Origin: Chryseobacterium limigenitum
Lineage (GTDB): Bacteria; Bacteroidota; Bacteroidia; Flavobacteriales; Weeksellaceae
NCBI RefSeq assembly: GCF_900114875.1
Contig: NZ_FPKW01000005.1
Coordinates: 62,001-126,000 of the forward strand
DNA length: 64,000 nucleotides
Reading direction: 5' to 3'
Part shown: in pieces, positions 8,583 through 17,688 of the stretch
Numbering within the stretch: position 1 is the first letter of the stretch
Layout: the number at the start of each line of letters is the position of its first letter
Position numbers and translations under genes: made by a program
Notes under the pieces: model-generated
Told to the model about the DNA's origin: nothing
The model's database searches: none
Seen by the model: only the letters and a program-made list of their open reading frames with translations

Positions 8583-9110
8583 TTACCAATTCGCTACAAT
8601 ATCGTTAAATATCTTGTTAATGATTCTATCTGTTGCAATCTTCACCTGTGAAGCCTCTATATCTGATTGTGATAAATTACTGTTGAAAACCGCTTCATCA
8701 GAATATGTTCTGTCGAAACTTGAATCAGGATGGATCTTGTTTTCGTAATGTACTTTCACTGTGATTGTTAATTTATTTTGAGAATCCTGAACAATTCCTC
8801 CCGTCGTCTGATTGGTTGTTGAATTAGAACCAATCGTGGTCGGCGTTATAGAATAATCTGAGATTTCTCCTTCGATCAAAATATCCGGATTTTCTTTGGT
8901 CCCCTTTAACGTCGTTCTCTGTAAAAATCTGTTCTGAATATCCGTTGAAAACTGCTGTGACAAGGCAGGATTCACCAATGCCGCATTGTTGGGAAATTCA
9001 TTGATCTGTACCGTTTTTTCGTCCGTTAAAGATGAACCTGTAAATGAATAACACTGCTGAAACAATGTAAGAATTACAAATCCAAATATAATTTTCATTT
9101 TACTTATCAT
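8583..9110 (-). CDS. lptE: LptE family LPS-assembly lipoprotein
   Basis: This 175-residue lipoprotein has a short signal ending in the lipobox LTLFQQC (Cys 20). The pattern KTVQINEFPNNAALVNPALSQQF, then NRFLQRTTLK and PDILIEGEISDY matches the LptE fold of Bacteroidetes. LptE plugs the LptD barrel that inserts lipopolysaccharide into the outer leaflet. The start overlaps the upstream membrane-protein gene by 4 bp (translational coupling). A second ATG four codons in is an equally good start. Confidence 0.85.
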   Translation of the reverse strand: MISKMKIIFGFVILTLFQQCYSFTGSSLTDEKTVQINEFPNNAALVNPALSQQFSTDIQNRFLQRTTLKGTKENPDILIEGEISDYSITPTTIGSNSTTNQTTGGIVQDSQNKLTITVKVHYENKIHPDSSFDRTYSDEAVFNSNLSQSDIEASQVKIATDRIINKIFNDIVANW

Positions 9111-9805
9111 AAACCCTGCTTTTGATTTTGCGTTTCTAAAATATCTTTAAAGCTGACATATTTAATACAAATTCCGATTGGGATTGTGAAAATTATTCCG
9201 ATTCCGCAGGCAATGATTCCTAATTCTGAAATTACTCCAACAACTAGGCTGAAAACCAATATCATTAAGAAATTTTTCTTAGCAATCTTCCAAGAAAGTG
9301 AATAGGCTTTTCTTACGCTCTGCACTCTGTAGATTGAAATTAACGGCTGCACAAAGTAAAAAGAAATTGCAAATGCAAATATCAATAACATGAACAAAAT
9401 CATCCAAACTCCCATCCCGCTTGCAAATAATGCCGTACCAACATCACCTGTACCTTCTCCATATTTTGCCGCCATAATCATTGGAACCATAGACACTTGA
9501 ATAGGAATCATCAATATGAAAATTGCCACAAAAAGCAATATCATAAATTTGAAATACACCCAAAAATCTGTAAAATCAAAAATATCACCCGCCTGAACTT
9601 TTTCTCCTCCGTCTACTTTTCTGCAAATTTTATAAAAATTTCCTAATGCCAATAATCCGCAAAAAGGAATAATACACATTACAATTGCAAGAATTGTGGC
9701 CACTATAAATCCTCCAATATCTTTTTTGAAAAGCTCAAATCCGTCCGAAACGTATTTTCCGATGTTAAAATTGTATCCTCTTTTAATAATTAAGTCAAAA
9801 TCCAT
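9107..9805 (-). CDS. integral membrane protein (glycerophosphoryl-phosphodiesterase/DUF975-like topology)
   Basis: This 232-residue protein has about six hydrophobic helices after a soluble start (DLIIKRGYNFNIGKYVSDGFELFKKDIGGF). The motif of an amphipathic FNIGKYVSDGFELFKKD segment followed by membrane helices, and the central RVQSVRKAYSLSWKIAKKNF segment, resemble bacterial membrane proteins of the DUF975 / YciC-like type. I do not know its function. It sits between the sigma-54 activator (7 bp upstream) and lptE (4-bp overlap), so it is probably part of an envelope-stress operon. Confidence 0.65.
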   Translation of the reverse strand: MDFDLIIKRGYNFNIGKYVSDGFELFKKDIGGFIVATILAIVMCIIPFCGLLALGNFYKICRKVDGGEKVQAGDIFDFTDFWVYFKFMILLFVAIFILMIPIQVSMVPMIMAAKYGEGTGDVGTALFASGMGVWMILFMLLIFAFAISFYFVQPLISIYRVQSVRKAYSLSWKIAKKNFLMILVFSLVVGVISELGIIACGIGIIFTIPIGICIKYVSFKDILETQNQKQGL

Positions 9806-9812
9806 GATTCTT

Positions 9813-11105
9813 TTAGTCTTCTAGGTTATATTGTTTTATTTTTCTGTATAAAGTTCTCTGTGAAATACCCAACTCATCGGCCGCTTTGTTCCTGCGTCCT
9901 TTATGCTTCTCCAACGCTTTGATAATCAAATCTTTTTCATTGTTTTGAAGAGAAAGAGATTCAGGCTTATTTTCCTCAATTTCAATGTCTTCAAAATCTT
10001 CATAACTATCATCATTATCAGTATTTGATATAATTGTCGGCGTCTGAACAGTTGGATTATTATTATTCTCAAAATATAATAAAGAGCTTGCGGGAGCTGC
10101 CTGTTGAGTTTCAGTAGTATAAATTCTGCTGATCAGATTTTTTTCCTGGTTGCTCAGATCTGCTGTTCCTCTGTTCTTTATCAGTTCCGAAGTTAAGGAT
10201 TTTAAATCATTAATATCGTTACGCATATCGAAGAGAATTTTATACATAATTTCTCTTTCGCTTCCGAAATCATTCTGTTTCTGAGCGTTAGGAGCATTTA
10301 CCACCATTGGCAGATGCGTTTCCATTGGGATATATTCTGATAATTTTTCTACCGTTACGCTTCTGTCACGCTCTACCACAGTCATTTGTTCAACCAGGTT
10401 TCTTAACTGGCGAACATTTCCCGGAAAAGTATAATTTTCGATATAATGAACGGCGTTGGGCTCCAATTCCAGCTCCGGCATTCTGTATTTTTCGGCAAAA
10501 TCTATTGCAAACTTCCTGAATAACAAATGAATATCACCTTTTCTTTCTCTCAAAGGCGGCATATCAATCTGTACGGTATTCAAACGATAAAACAAATCTT
10601 CACGGAATCTTCCGTCATGAATTGCCTTCATCATGTTGACGTTGGTAGCCGCAACAATTCTTACATTGGTCTTTTGAACCTGTGAAGAACCCACTTTCAT
10701 GAATTCACCGCTTTCCAGCACTCTCAACAAACGAACCTGCGTCTGTAAAGGAAGTTCACCAACCTCATCAAGGAAAATTGTTCCGCCGTCTGCGACTTCA
10801 AAATATCCTTTTCTGGTAGCTGTAGCTCCCGTAAAGGCTCCCTTTTCGTGTCCGAATAGCTCTGAATCAATTGTTCCTTCCGGAATGGCACCACAGTTTA
10901 CGACAATATAAGGCTGATGTTTTCTTTTGGATTCTGAATGGATGATTTTCGGGATAAATTCTTTCCCCACTCCACTTTCACCAATCACCAACACAGAAAT
11001 ATCCGTTGGTGCGACCTGAATAGATTTTTCTAAAGCACGGTTTAAAGCCGGAAAATTTCCGATAATTCCGAAGCGGTTCTTTATATTTTGTAACTCGTTA
11101 CTCAT
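9813..11105 (-). CDS. sigma-54 interaction domain transcriptional activator
   Basis: This 430-residue bacterial enhancer-binding protein starts almost directly with the AAA+ domain. It has Walker A GESGVGKE near residue 43, the sigma-54-contacting loop GAFTGA near 90, Walker B GGTIFLDEVGELP and the R-finger region FREDLFYRLN. The C-terminus carries a Fis-type helix-turn-helix (RRNKAADELGISQRTLYRKI). It has no receiver or sensor domain before the AAA+ module, only about 25 residues, so activity must be controlled by partner proteins or level. It is flanked by miaB and the lptE genes, as in other flavobacteria. Confidence 0.93.
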   Translation of the reverse strand: MSNELQNIKNRFGIIGNFPALNRALEKSIQVAPTDISVLVIGESGVGKEFIPKIIHSESKRKHQPYIVVNCGAIPEGTIDSELFGHEKGAFTGATATRKGYFEVADGGTIFLDEVGELPLQTQVRLLRVLESGEFMKVGSSQVQKTNVRIVAATNVNMMKAIHDGRFREDLFYRLNTVQIDMPPLRERKGDIHLLFRKFAIDFAEKYRMPELELEPNAVHYIENYTFPGNVRQLRNLVEQMTVVERDRSVTVEKLSEYIPMETHLPMVVNAPNAQKQNDFGSEREIMYKILFDMRNDINDLKSLTSELIKNRGTADLSNQEKNLISRIYTTETQQAAPASSLLYFENNNNPTVQTPTIISNTDNDDSYEDFEDIEIEENKPESLSLQNNEKDLIIKALEKHKGRRNKAADELGISQRTLYRKIKQYNLED

Positions 11106-11230
11106 AAGTAAATTTTTGATTATTGATTTAATTTTCGCTTACAGAACTTAATTTATCTTCTGTAAACGTTGTTGATTTTTAAAACGATTAGATAAACTTT
11201 TAAAGCTTATTTTCATCACAATTGTTAATT

Positions 11231-11662
11231 CTAACTTATTAAATCCAAGTAATCTTTGTTTCTGACTTTTGAAACTTTAGTTGTAAAATATATGTTTTCA
11301 ACAAAATCATATTGCTTGACCTGTCGTTCAAAATTTTCTAAATTTTTATTGTGTTTGTTCTTCTGAGAATAATTTAATTCAAAATCATTATAAAAGTTAT
11401 GATGCTGGATCCGGAAAATATTTTCTCCAATTGCATCAACAGCTTTTTGTTTTTGACTTAAAGCGCAATAATAGGTTTCTTTTTTCTTAGTTAAAAACTC
11501 CAATGACTGCTCACAATCCTGGGTTCCTAAAAACTTACTGTAAACCTCCCACAGTCTTTTGCAGTCATCGCTTTCGACGGTTCCGTTCCTGACATGGGCT
11601 GAAATATTATTGCAAATGATTACCAATAAAACACTGAGGCAATATTTATGAAATTTTTCCAT
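11231..11662 (-). CDS. secreted hypothetical protein
   Basis: I do not recognise this 143-residue protein. It has an N-terminal signal (EKFHKYCLSVLLVIICNNISA), four further Cys residues in the mature part (DDC, QDC, YYC plus the signal one) and a charged helical C-terminal half. It lies between miaB and the sigma-54 activator on the same strand, with 61 and 125 bp gaps. Likely periplasmic; no function assigned. Confidence 0.6.
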   Translation of the reverse strand: MEKFHKYCLSVLLVIICNNISAHVRNGTVESDDCKRLWEVYSKFLGTQDCEQSLEFLTKKKETYYCALSQKQKAVDAIGENIFRIQHHNFYNDFELNYSQKNKHNKNLENFERQVKQYDFVENIYFTTKVSKVRNKDYLDLIS

Positions 11663-11723
11663 TGTCTGTTTATTATTGATAATTATCTATTCTTGAATAT
11701 CTATTTTCTCTTTGAAGAACAAA

Positions 11724-13172
11724 TTAGTTCAGTGTATGTTCAATTTTTCTCCCTAAAAGTGTGCCCTGCGTGTTATCGTAAACGAAAACATCCACAATGT
11801 CACCCAATTTTTGCCCTTCAAGCATATCAAATACACAAACGGCATTTTGAGAGTTTCTACCTTTCCACTGATTTTGATTTTTTCTGGAAACACCTTCGAT
11901 CAAAATACGGTGAACACGTCCTACATATCCTTCCATTCGTTGTCTGGATAATTCTCTCTGTAAATCAATAACTTCCGCCAAACGTCTCTGTTTAACATCC
12001 GCGGGAACATCGTCTTCCATTTTCTTGTGAGCAGGAGTTCCCGGTCTTTCTGAATAAGAGAACATGTAACCGTAGTCATATTCCACTTCTTTCATTAAAC
12101 TTAAAGTATCCTGGTGATCTTCTTCCGTTTCTCCGCAGAAACCAATGATCATATCCTGAGAAAAAGAAATATCCGGAACAATTTCTTTAGCTTTTTTAAT
12201 TAAATCTAAATATTCTTCGCGGGTATGCTGTCTGTTCATCGCTTCCAACATTCTATTGCTTCCACTTTGAACAGGAAGGTGTACGTATTTACAGATATTA
12301 TCATGTTTGGCCATAATTCTGAACACATCCAAACTCATATCCTGAGGATTAGAAGTTGAGAATCTTATTCTCATATCCGGAACGGCTTTAGCTACAAGAT
12401 CAAGCAAATGCGCAAAATCAACTGCCGTAGCCTTCTGCATTTCAGAAGCTTTGGCGAAATCTTTTTTAGGACCGCCACCGTACCAAAGGTAAGAGTCTAC
12501 GTTTTGTCCAAGAAGAGTAATTTCTTTATAACCGTTATTCCAAAGCTCTTTACATTCTTCAAGAATTGAGTGCGGATCACGACTTCTTTCTCTACCTCTC
12601 GTAAACGGAACGACACAGAATGTACACATGTTATCACAACCTCTCGTAATCGTAACGAAAGCCGTAACACCATTTCCGCCCAAGCGAACCGGGTTGATAT
12701 CTGCGTAAGTTTCTTCTTTTGAAAGAATTACATTAATAGCATCTCTTCCGTCTTCGGTTTCTTTTAAAAGGTTGGGTAAATCTCTGTAAGCATCAGGGCC
12801 AACCACAAGGTCAACCAATTGTTCTTCTTCTAAAAATTTTGTTTTTAATCTCTCCGCCATGCAGCCCAGAACACCAACCGTCATATTTGGTTTTTCTTTC
12901 TTCAGCTTTTTGAACTGAGCAAGACGCATTCTCACCGTCTGCTCGGCTTTTTCACGAATGGAACATGTATTTAAAAGGATAAGATCCGCTTCTTCTACTT
13001 TAAGAGTGGTATTATACCCCTGATCGTTAAGAATAGAAGCAACGATCTCAGAATCAGAGAAATTCATCTGACAACCATAGCTCTCTAAAAATAATTTTTT
13101 AGAATTTCCATCTCTTTCAGCAATAGCAAAAGCTTCTCCCTGCTTGGTTTCGTCTATATATTTTTCCTGCAC
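11724..13172 (-). CDS. miaB: tRNA-2-methylthio-N6-dimethylallyladenosine synthase
   Basis: This 482-residue radical SAM methylthiotransferase adds a methylthio group to i6A37 of tRNAs reading UNN codons. The N-terminal UPF0004 domain has cluster ligands Cys 34 (YGCQMN), Cys 70 (NTCSIR) and Cys 104 (GCMAER). The radical SAM motif is Cys 179, 183 and 186 (GCDNMCTFC). A TRAM domain closes the protein ([15 protein letters not shown]). The downstream enzyme of the same modification, MiaE, is encoded at 55924-56502. A TATCTTTG -7 box lies at 13235-13242. Confidence 0.96.
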   Translation of the reverse strand: MQEKYIDETKQGEAFAIAERDGNSKKLFLESYGCQMNFSDSEIVASILNDQGYNTTLKVEEADLILLNTCSIREKAEQTVRMRLAQFKKLKKEKPNMTVGVLGCMAERLKTKFLEEEQLVDLVVGPDAYRDLPNLLKETEDGRDAINVILSKEETYADINPVRLGGNGVTAFVTITRGCDNMCTFCVVPFTRGRERSRDPHSILEECKELWNNGYKEITLLGQNVDSYLWYGGGPKKDFAKASEMQKATAVDFAHLLDLVAKAVPDMRIRFSTSNPQDMSLDVFRIMAKHDNICKYVHLPVQSGSNRMLEAMNRQHTREEYLDLIKKAKEIVPDISFSQDMIIGFCGETEEDHQDTLSLMKEVEYDYGYMFSYSERPGTPAHKKMEDDVPADVKQRRLAEVIDLQRELSRQRMEGYVGRVHRILIEGVSRKNQNQWKGRNSQNAVCVFDMLEGQKLGDIVDVFVYDNTQGTLLGRKIEHTLN

Positions 13173-13234
13173 TTTTGTAGAAATTAAATTTTAGATATTG
13201 GGTTTTAAATCAATGCTAAAAATAGTTTAGTTTG

Positions 13235-13242
13235 CAAAGATA
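13235..13242 (-). promoter_or_regulatory. -7 box of the miaB promoter
   Basis: On the minus strand this reads TATCTTTG, matching TAnnTTTG, about 65 bases before the miaB ATG. Confidence 0.5.
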
Positions 13243-13270
13243 CAAAATATTGTGCCAGAATGGCAGGAAA

Positions 13271-14026
13271 TTATTCTGATGCTGAAAAGTTTAAAGGAAG
13301 CCTAAATCTATAGTTAATAGGCTCTCCATGAATTTTTGCAGGGGACCATCTTTTTCTTATACTTCGAATTCCATCAAGAATTCTTTCATCAAACTCATCA
13401 TTTCCGGATGACTCGTCCAATTTAAGTTGCTCTATTTTCCCTTCTCTATTAACCACAAATGTCACTACCAATTTAAATGGCTCGCTCCATTTGAAACCTC
13501 TTAAGTCAACATTTCTTACAACCTCTGCTCTAAAAGAGTTGATCCCTCCCGGCAGTCCATCTTTCTTATCGAATCCTGCTCTTTCTTCAAAATTTTGAGG
13601 TAAATAACCTTCCTTATATTTATCAAACAAGGCATCAGGAAAAATAATAAACCATGTTATAGTAGGTTTTTTAATATCATCAAAAGTTGCAGGCTTCCAT
13701 TTATCCATATACCTTAAAACCTCTAAGCTCAAGTCAAAAGTACATTTATTTTTAATAGCAGCATCTGCATTTAATTCATCTTTAACATACTTTACGGAAG
13801 CATCCTCGTACACAACCAATTTAAGCACATGAAATTCATTTTTATTTTCACATGGTTTTAATTTTTTATCTATAAGAATTTGATGAAAATCTTTATAAAA
13901 CTGAACATCACCTCCTTCATACGAATTTTGTCCTACTGGATATTTATTCATTATAGTCTGTCCAAATATTTGAAATGAGAAAAGCAATAAAGAAATTGCA
14001 AACAATAATTTTTCAATTATGATCAT
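13271..14026 (-). CDS. secreted protein with TonB C-terminal-like domain
   Basis: This 251-residue protein has a signal peptide (LLFAISLLLFSFQIFG) and, at its end, a TonB_C-like fold: LVVTFVVNREGKIEQLKLDE, then RILDGIRSIRKRWSPAKIHG and a final beta strand YRFRLPLNF. Unlike real TonB it lacks the N-terminal membrane anchor and the Pro-rich spacer. It is thus probably periplasmic and not an energy transducer. Paralogous in its ending to the next gene downstream (14082-14567), from which it is separated by 55 bp. Confidence 0.7.
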   Translation of the reverse strand: MIIIEKLLFAISLLLFSFQIFGQTIMNKYPVGQNSYEGGDVQFYKDFHQILIDKKLKPCENKNEFHVLKLVVYEDASVKYVKDELNADAAIKNKCTFDLSLEVLRYMDKWKPATFDDIKKPTITWFIIFPDALFDKYKEGYLPQNFEERAGFDKKDGLPGGINSFRAEVVRNVDLRGFKWSEPFKLVVTFVVNREGKIEQLKLDESSGNDEFDERILDGIRSIRKRWSPAKIHGEPINYRFRLPLNFSASE

Positions 14027-14081
14027 AAATGTTTAATGAAATTAGTTTTTAATACATATTTAATTTAAATAAATCTCCTCA

Positions 14082-14567
14082 CTAAATATCTGTTGAGATT
14101 GATGACAGATTCATTTTTATTTTAACCTGAGAAGTTATTGAATGACCATTGCAAGACGCCGGAATCCAGTTTTTTTTGATTCTTCTCACCACATATTTCA
14201 TATCATCAAAGAAAACTTCACTGTTGGCAACTTTTGGAGATCCTTCAATTTTGATCACTTTTCCTGTCTGGTCTATCGTTAATACAAAATTAAAATCACC
14301 ATTTAATACATAAAAATCAGAATTGAGATAGTCAAACATGTATTTTCTCAACATTTCTTTATAAACCGATACTCCGCCCTCAAAAGCTGCCGCTTTAAAG
14401 TCATTACAGTTTTTCGCTGCAATCTGTAATAATGGTTCTTTTATATCTATTTTTAAAAGATTTTTATTGCTTTCCGAAGTAAAAGTATCGTCTCTTTCTT
14501 CAACATCTTGTTGTGCAAAAGCAAAATTTGCCATCAAAAGTCCAATGAATAATGCTAAAGTTTTCAT
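14082..14567 (-). CDS. secreted TonB C-terminal-like protein
   Basis: This 161-residue protein has a cleavable signal (LALFIGLLMANFAFAQ) and a TonB_C-like terminal half (FVLTIDQTGKVIKIEGSPKV, YVVRRIKKNWIPASCNGHS). It has no N-terminal membrane anchor. It resembles the neighbour at 13271-14026, suggesting duplication of a small secreted module. No function is assigned. Confidence 0.65.
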   Translation of the reverse strand: MKTLALFIGLLMANFAFAQQDVEERDDTFTSESNKNLLKIDIKEPLLQIAAKNCNDFKAAAFEGGVSVYKEMLRKYMFDYLNSDFYVLNGDFNFVLTIDQTGKVIKIEGSPKVANSEVFFDDMKYVVRRIKKNWIPASCNGHSITSQVKIKMNLSSISTDI

Positions 14568-14689
14568 GAATATATTTTTATTAAAGCAAAATTACATCAA
14601 AAAAAAGCTTCACACAAAAGTGTAAAGCATGATTAAAATATTTAATTAAATTTTAATGTAAAAACTATGAAGTGAGTTCTTGATATTAT

Positions 14690-15889
14690 TTAGATTACCT
14701 CAATCTGATTTCTCAATAAATCTTCGAATTCATCTCTTTTACGAATTAAGAGTGCTTTTCCGTCTAAGAAAAGAACTTCGGCCGGTTTCAATCTTGAATT
14801 AAAGTTTGAACTCATTTCAAAACCGTAAGCTCCTGCATTATGGAAAGCCAAAACATCGCCTTCTCTTACTTCATTTAATTTTCTGTCCCACGCGAAAGTA
14901 TCTGTTTCACAAATATTTCCAACTACGGTATAAATTCTTTCTGCCCCTTTTGGATTAGATAGATTTTCAATCTGATGATAAGAATCGTAAAACATTGGAC
15001 GAATCAAATGATTAAATCCGGAATTAACTCCAACAAAAACGGTTGCCGTTGTTTGCTTGATCACATTCGCTTTTACTAAAAGATATCCGCTTTTTCCGAC
15101 CAGGAATTTTCCGGGTTCGAACCATAATTCGAATTTTTTGCCTGTAGATTTCGAGAATTCAGAGATTACTTTCTCCACTTTTTTTCCTAATGTTTTCACA
15201 TCAGTTTCTTCTTCGCTGTCTTGATAAGGAATTTTGAACCCGCTTCCCATATCCAAATATTTCAGATTTGGAAAATGCTCAGAAAGTTCCAGCATAATAT
15301 CTAAAGCCTGCAGGAAAACATCAGGATCTTTAATCTCGCTTCCTGTATGCATGTGAAGACCTTCAACATTCAGGTTTGTACTTTTCATCACTCTTTCGAT
15401 ATGACGAACCTGATGAATAGAAATACCAAATTTACTGTCGATATGGCCTGTTGAGATTTTATAATTTCCGCCTGCGAAAATATGCGGGTTGATTCTTACT
15501 AAAATTGGGTAAGTATTCCCGTATTTGTTTCCAAATTGCTCAAGAATAGAGATGTTATCGATATTAATGTGAACTCCGTGCGTCATTGCTTCTTCAATTT
15601 CAGCTAAATCAACACAGTTTGGAGTGAATAATATTTTGTCTTTCGTAAATCCTGCCTTTAAACCAAGCTTCACTTCATTAATTGATACACAATCCAAAGA
15701 AGCACCCAAGTTCTTGACATACTTCAGAATGTTGATATTTGTCAACGCCTTCGCTGCGTAGAAGAACCTTGTGTGTTTTAAAAAAGAAGATGTAAGTTTC
15801 TCGTATTGAATTTTAATTGATTCTGCATCGTAAACGTACACCGGTGTGCCAAACTCATTGGCAATCTTTAATAATTCTTTTGAATTCAT
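14690..15889 (-). CDS. lysA: diaminopimelate decarboxylase
   Basis: This 399-residue PLP enzyme decarboxylates meso-diaminopimelate to L-lysine, the last step of lysine synthesis. The PLP Lys lies in FFYAAKALTN near residue 47. The fold-III motifs HTGSEI, GSGFKIPY, EPGKFLVG and the CETDTFAWDR segment with the dimer-active-site Cys are present. Length is near the family norm (about 400-420). The gene is not in a biosynthetic operon. A 165-base leader with a small Lys-rich ORF and a terminator ending 16 bases before the ATG precedes it (see 15905-16068), implying attenuation control. Confidence 0.95.
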   Translation of the reverse strand: MNSKELLKIANEFGTPVYVYDAESIKIQYEKLTSSFLKHTRFFYAAKALTNINILKYVKNLGASLDCVSINEVKLGLKAGFTKDKILFTPNCVDLAEIEEAMTHGVHINIDNISILEQFGNKYGNTYPILVRINPHIFAGGNYKISTGHIDSKFGISIHQVRHIERVMKSTNLNVEGLHMHTGSEIKDPDVFLQALDIMLELSEHFPNLKYLDMGSGFKIPYQDSEEETDVKTLGKKVEKVISEFSKSTGKKFELWFEPGKFLVGKSGYLLVKANVIKQTTATVFVGVNSGFNHLIRPMFYDSYHQIENLSNPKGAERIYTVVGNICETDTFAWDRKLNEVREGDVLAFHNAGAYGFEMSSNFNSRLKPAEVLFLDGKALLIRKRDEFEDLLRNQIEVI

Positions 15890-15904
15890 AATTTTATTTT
15901 AGCA

Positions 15905-15939
15905 TAAAAAAGGCAGATTCTTCCGAAAAAGAGTCTGCC
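15905..15939 (-). terminator. lysA leader attenuator terminator
   Basis: On the minus strand GGCAGACTCTT (15929-15939) pairs with AAGAATCTGCC (15912-15922) with one C/A mismatch. A TTTCGG loop separates the arms and six T follow. It ends 16 bases before the lysA ATG, so it cannot terminate an unrelated upstream gene without also silencing lysA. The 5' arm can instead pair with 15960-15969 (AAGAGTTGCC, ten pairs, one bulged G), which starts right after the leader ORF stop. That is a standard antiterminator/terminator switch. Confidence 0.8.
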
Positions 15940-15969
15940 AAAGTATTATTTTTATGCAAGGCAACTCTT

Positions 15970-16041
15970 TTAAACATTCCAAACCTTAGAAAACTTTACA
16001 GTTCCTTTTTTTCCAGCTTTATTTTGTTTAAAATTGTGCAT
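15970..16041 (-). CDS. putative lysA leader peptide, 23 residues, Lys-rich
   Basis: The ORF encodes MHNFKQNKAGKKGTVKFSKV followed by WNV and a TAA stop. Six of 23 residues are Lys (5, 8, 11, 12, 16, 19). It starts about 13 bases after the predicted transcription start and stops exactly where the antiterminator arm begins. A ribosome held at Lys codon 19 would leave that arm (15960-15969) free, while one at the stop codon would cover it. This is the geometry of amino-acid attenuators such as those for his, phe or trp operons. Lys codons are common in AT-rich DNA, so the residue bias alone is weak; the RNA geometry carries the case. Confidence 0.7.
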   Translation of the reverse strand: MHNFKQNKAGKKGTVKFSKVWNV

Positions 16042-16060
16042 TGCTTTGTTTTATTTTTTA

Positions 16061-16068
16061 CAAAAATA
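16061..16068 (-). promoter_or_regulatory. -7 box of the lysA leader transcript
   Basis: On the minus strand TATTTTTG matches TAnnTTTG exactly. A TTG lies 17 bases upstream, slightly closer than the usual 19-20. Transcription would start near 16054, giving a leader of about 165 bases before lysA. Confidence 0.6.
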
Positions 16069-16148
16069 CTAATTCTTTTTTATTTCAAGAAAATTGTTTG
16101 AAAAGCATTCTCTTTCTGATAAAAATTAATACGTTGTAAAATGTTCTT

Positions 16149-17372
16149 TTATTTTGGCAATGGCAGCGTTTCAAAATCACCGCGAAGTAACGCCAACTGC
16201 AAATCGTTATTTAAATCCGCGGTTGACAGAGGCAGATCTATTTTTAATTTAGAGATCATACTTAATGTCTGGATCTGGGTGAAAAGTTCATAGAAACCGT
16301 AAGAAACAGCTTTTCCGTTTTCTATGATTAAAAATAGTTTTTCGCCCAACTTCCTCCCCTGTCCCAACCAAAGCTCGTTCCTTTTTTTGAAATCTATTTT
16401 CTTTTTGAAGATATTAATATCATTATATTCCTCAAAACTTCCAATAAACTGAACCGCTTTTGTACCCTGAGTAAAAGATTTGAACTTCAGAATTGGCCTT
16501 TCTGATTTATTCAGTTGATTTTTCTCAACGATGTATTTATTATTTCTAAAATAAAGTCCGAAAGGATAAACTTCTCTTTTTTTGATATTTTTAGAATTCA
16601 ATATCAACTTGGCGATAATATCTGTTCCTGTGAGCTCAAAATTAATTTGCGTAACTCCCGTCTGAATTTCTTCCCATCGCTTAGATTTAGAATTAAAAAC
16701 TTTCTTCGAAAATTTATTAATATCCTGAACATAATCTGAAAAGATGATTTTTCCGCTTTCATTTTGAAAATAAACAAAGCCTTTTTCGTTCGGAAGATCT
16801 TGCGTTAACTCCTTTATCTTATTGATATAAGTATTGGCATTTGTTTCTTCGTGCTGTTCCTGAATGATCTCGTTTTTAGTATCTTTTGACACCAAAAGTT
16901 TAAATAATTCTAACGTAGCTCGTGCATCACCATCCGCTCTGTGATGATTTGTTAAAGGAATTCCCAGAGATTTTACCAATTTTCCTAAAGAATAACTTAC
17001 CTCATCAGGAATCAGTTTTTTAGCTAAAGGAATCGTATCTAAAGTATTGATTCTGAAGTCATAACCAAGCCTTGCAAACGACTGACGAAGCATTCTGTAA
17101 TCGAAATCGATATTGTGCCCAACCAACGTTGTATTTTGAGTAATTTCGATCACTCTTTTTGCAATTTCATGGAATTTCGGAGCCGTTTTGACCATTTTTG
17201 GGGTAATATTGGTCAATTTCTGAACAAAAGGCGTGATCTCTCCTTCAGGATCTACCAAAGAAATAAACTGATCGACAATCTTCTGACCATCATAACGGTA
17301 GACAGCAATATCTATAATGCATTCTTTTCTGTAACCTGCACCATTACTTTCTATATCTATTATTGAATACAT
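16149..17372 (-). CDS. DEDDh 3'-5' exonuclease domain protein
   Basis: The first 165 residues of this 407-residue protein are a DnaQ-like exonuclease with the four DEDD positions and general-base His. These are YSIIDIESNG (D, E), LVGHNIDFDYRML (D) and HHRADGDARATLELF (H, D). The remaining 240 residues are not the usual polymerase partner. They resemble the C-terminal part of UvrC/Cho-like fused exonucleases in Bacteroidetes (a GIY-YIG-like GFVYFQNESGKIIFSDYVQD near residues 197-216). It may be a repair nuclease; the second-domain call is tentative. A single gene with its own 316-bp upstream region. Confidence 0.8.
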   Translation of the reverse strand: MYSIIDIESNGAGYRKECIIDIAVYRYDGQKIVDQFISLVDPEGEITPFVQKLTNITPKMVKTAPKFHEIAKRVIEITQNTTLVGHNIDFDYRMLRQSFARLGYDFRINTLDTIPLAKKLIPDEVSYSLGKLVKSLGIPLTNHHRADGDARATLELFKLLVSKDTKNEIIQEQHEETNANTYINKIKELTQDLPNEKGFVYFQNESGKIIFSDYVQDINKFSKKVFNSKSKRWEEIQTGVTQINFELTGTDIIAKLILNSKNIKKREVYPFGLYFRNNKYIVEKNQLNKSERPILKFKSFTQGTKAVQFIGSFEEYNDINIFKKKIDFKKRNELWLGQGRKLGEKLFLIIENGKAVSYGFYELFTQIQTLSMISKLKIDLPLSTADLNNDLQLALLRGDFETLPLPK

Positions 17373-17688
17373 TATAATCTGTTATACAGCTAATTTTATG
17401 ATTAATACTAATAATTACTTCCATCAAAATCCCTAAAGTAGCCAATAAACTACCTACATAACTTATGCCATAAATAAAAAGGATTTTATCTAACCTTCCT
17501 GATACACCCTCACATTATGTAAAAATTAATTGCTGAAAATCAACCTTCCAAACAACGAATACATCTATTTTTTATCGATGAACAGGGGCAGTTCTGCTAA
17601 ATTAACAAAAATTATGTCAAAAAAAAGTAAATATTGAATTTAAACTATCTATAATCATATTGAAATTGACAAAATCAACCAATAAATA
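17373..17688. other. 316-bp intergenic region
   Basis: This separates the exonuclease gene from the HerA-like gene, both on the minus strand. A minus-strand TTGACAT box followed by an ATTTTTG box near 17600-17620 may be a promoter for the exonuclease. I see no credible gene or RNA; the only readable minus frame with a hydrophobic stretch lacks a start codon. Confidence 0.4.

Noticed and set aside
13243..13262. Palindrome TGCCATTCTGGCA and a possible sigma-54 box upstream of miaB
   Set aside because: The -24 half fits, but the -12 TTGC element is missing at the right distance; a normal TATCTTTG promoter explains the region.
15905..16068. Lysine riboswitch in front of lysA
   Set aside because: The leader is too short and shows no five-helix L-box core; peptide-based attenuation fits better.
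17420..17560. Minus-strand frame with a membrane-like stretch upstream of the exonuclease
   Set aside because: No start codon in frame before it and it runs into the exonuclease gene in another phase.
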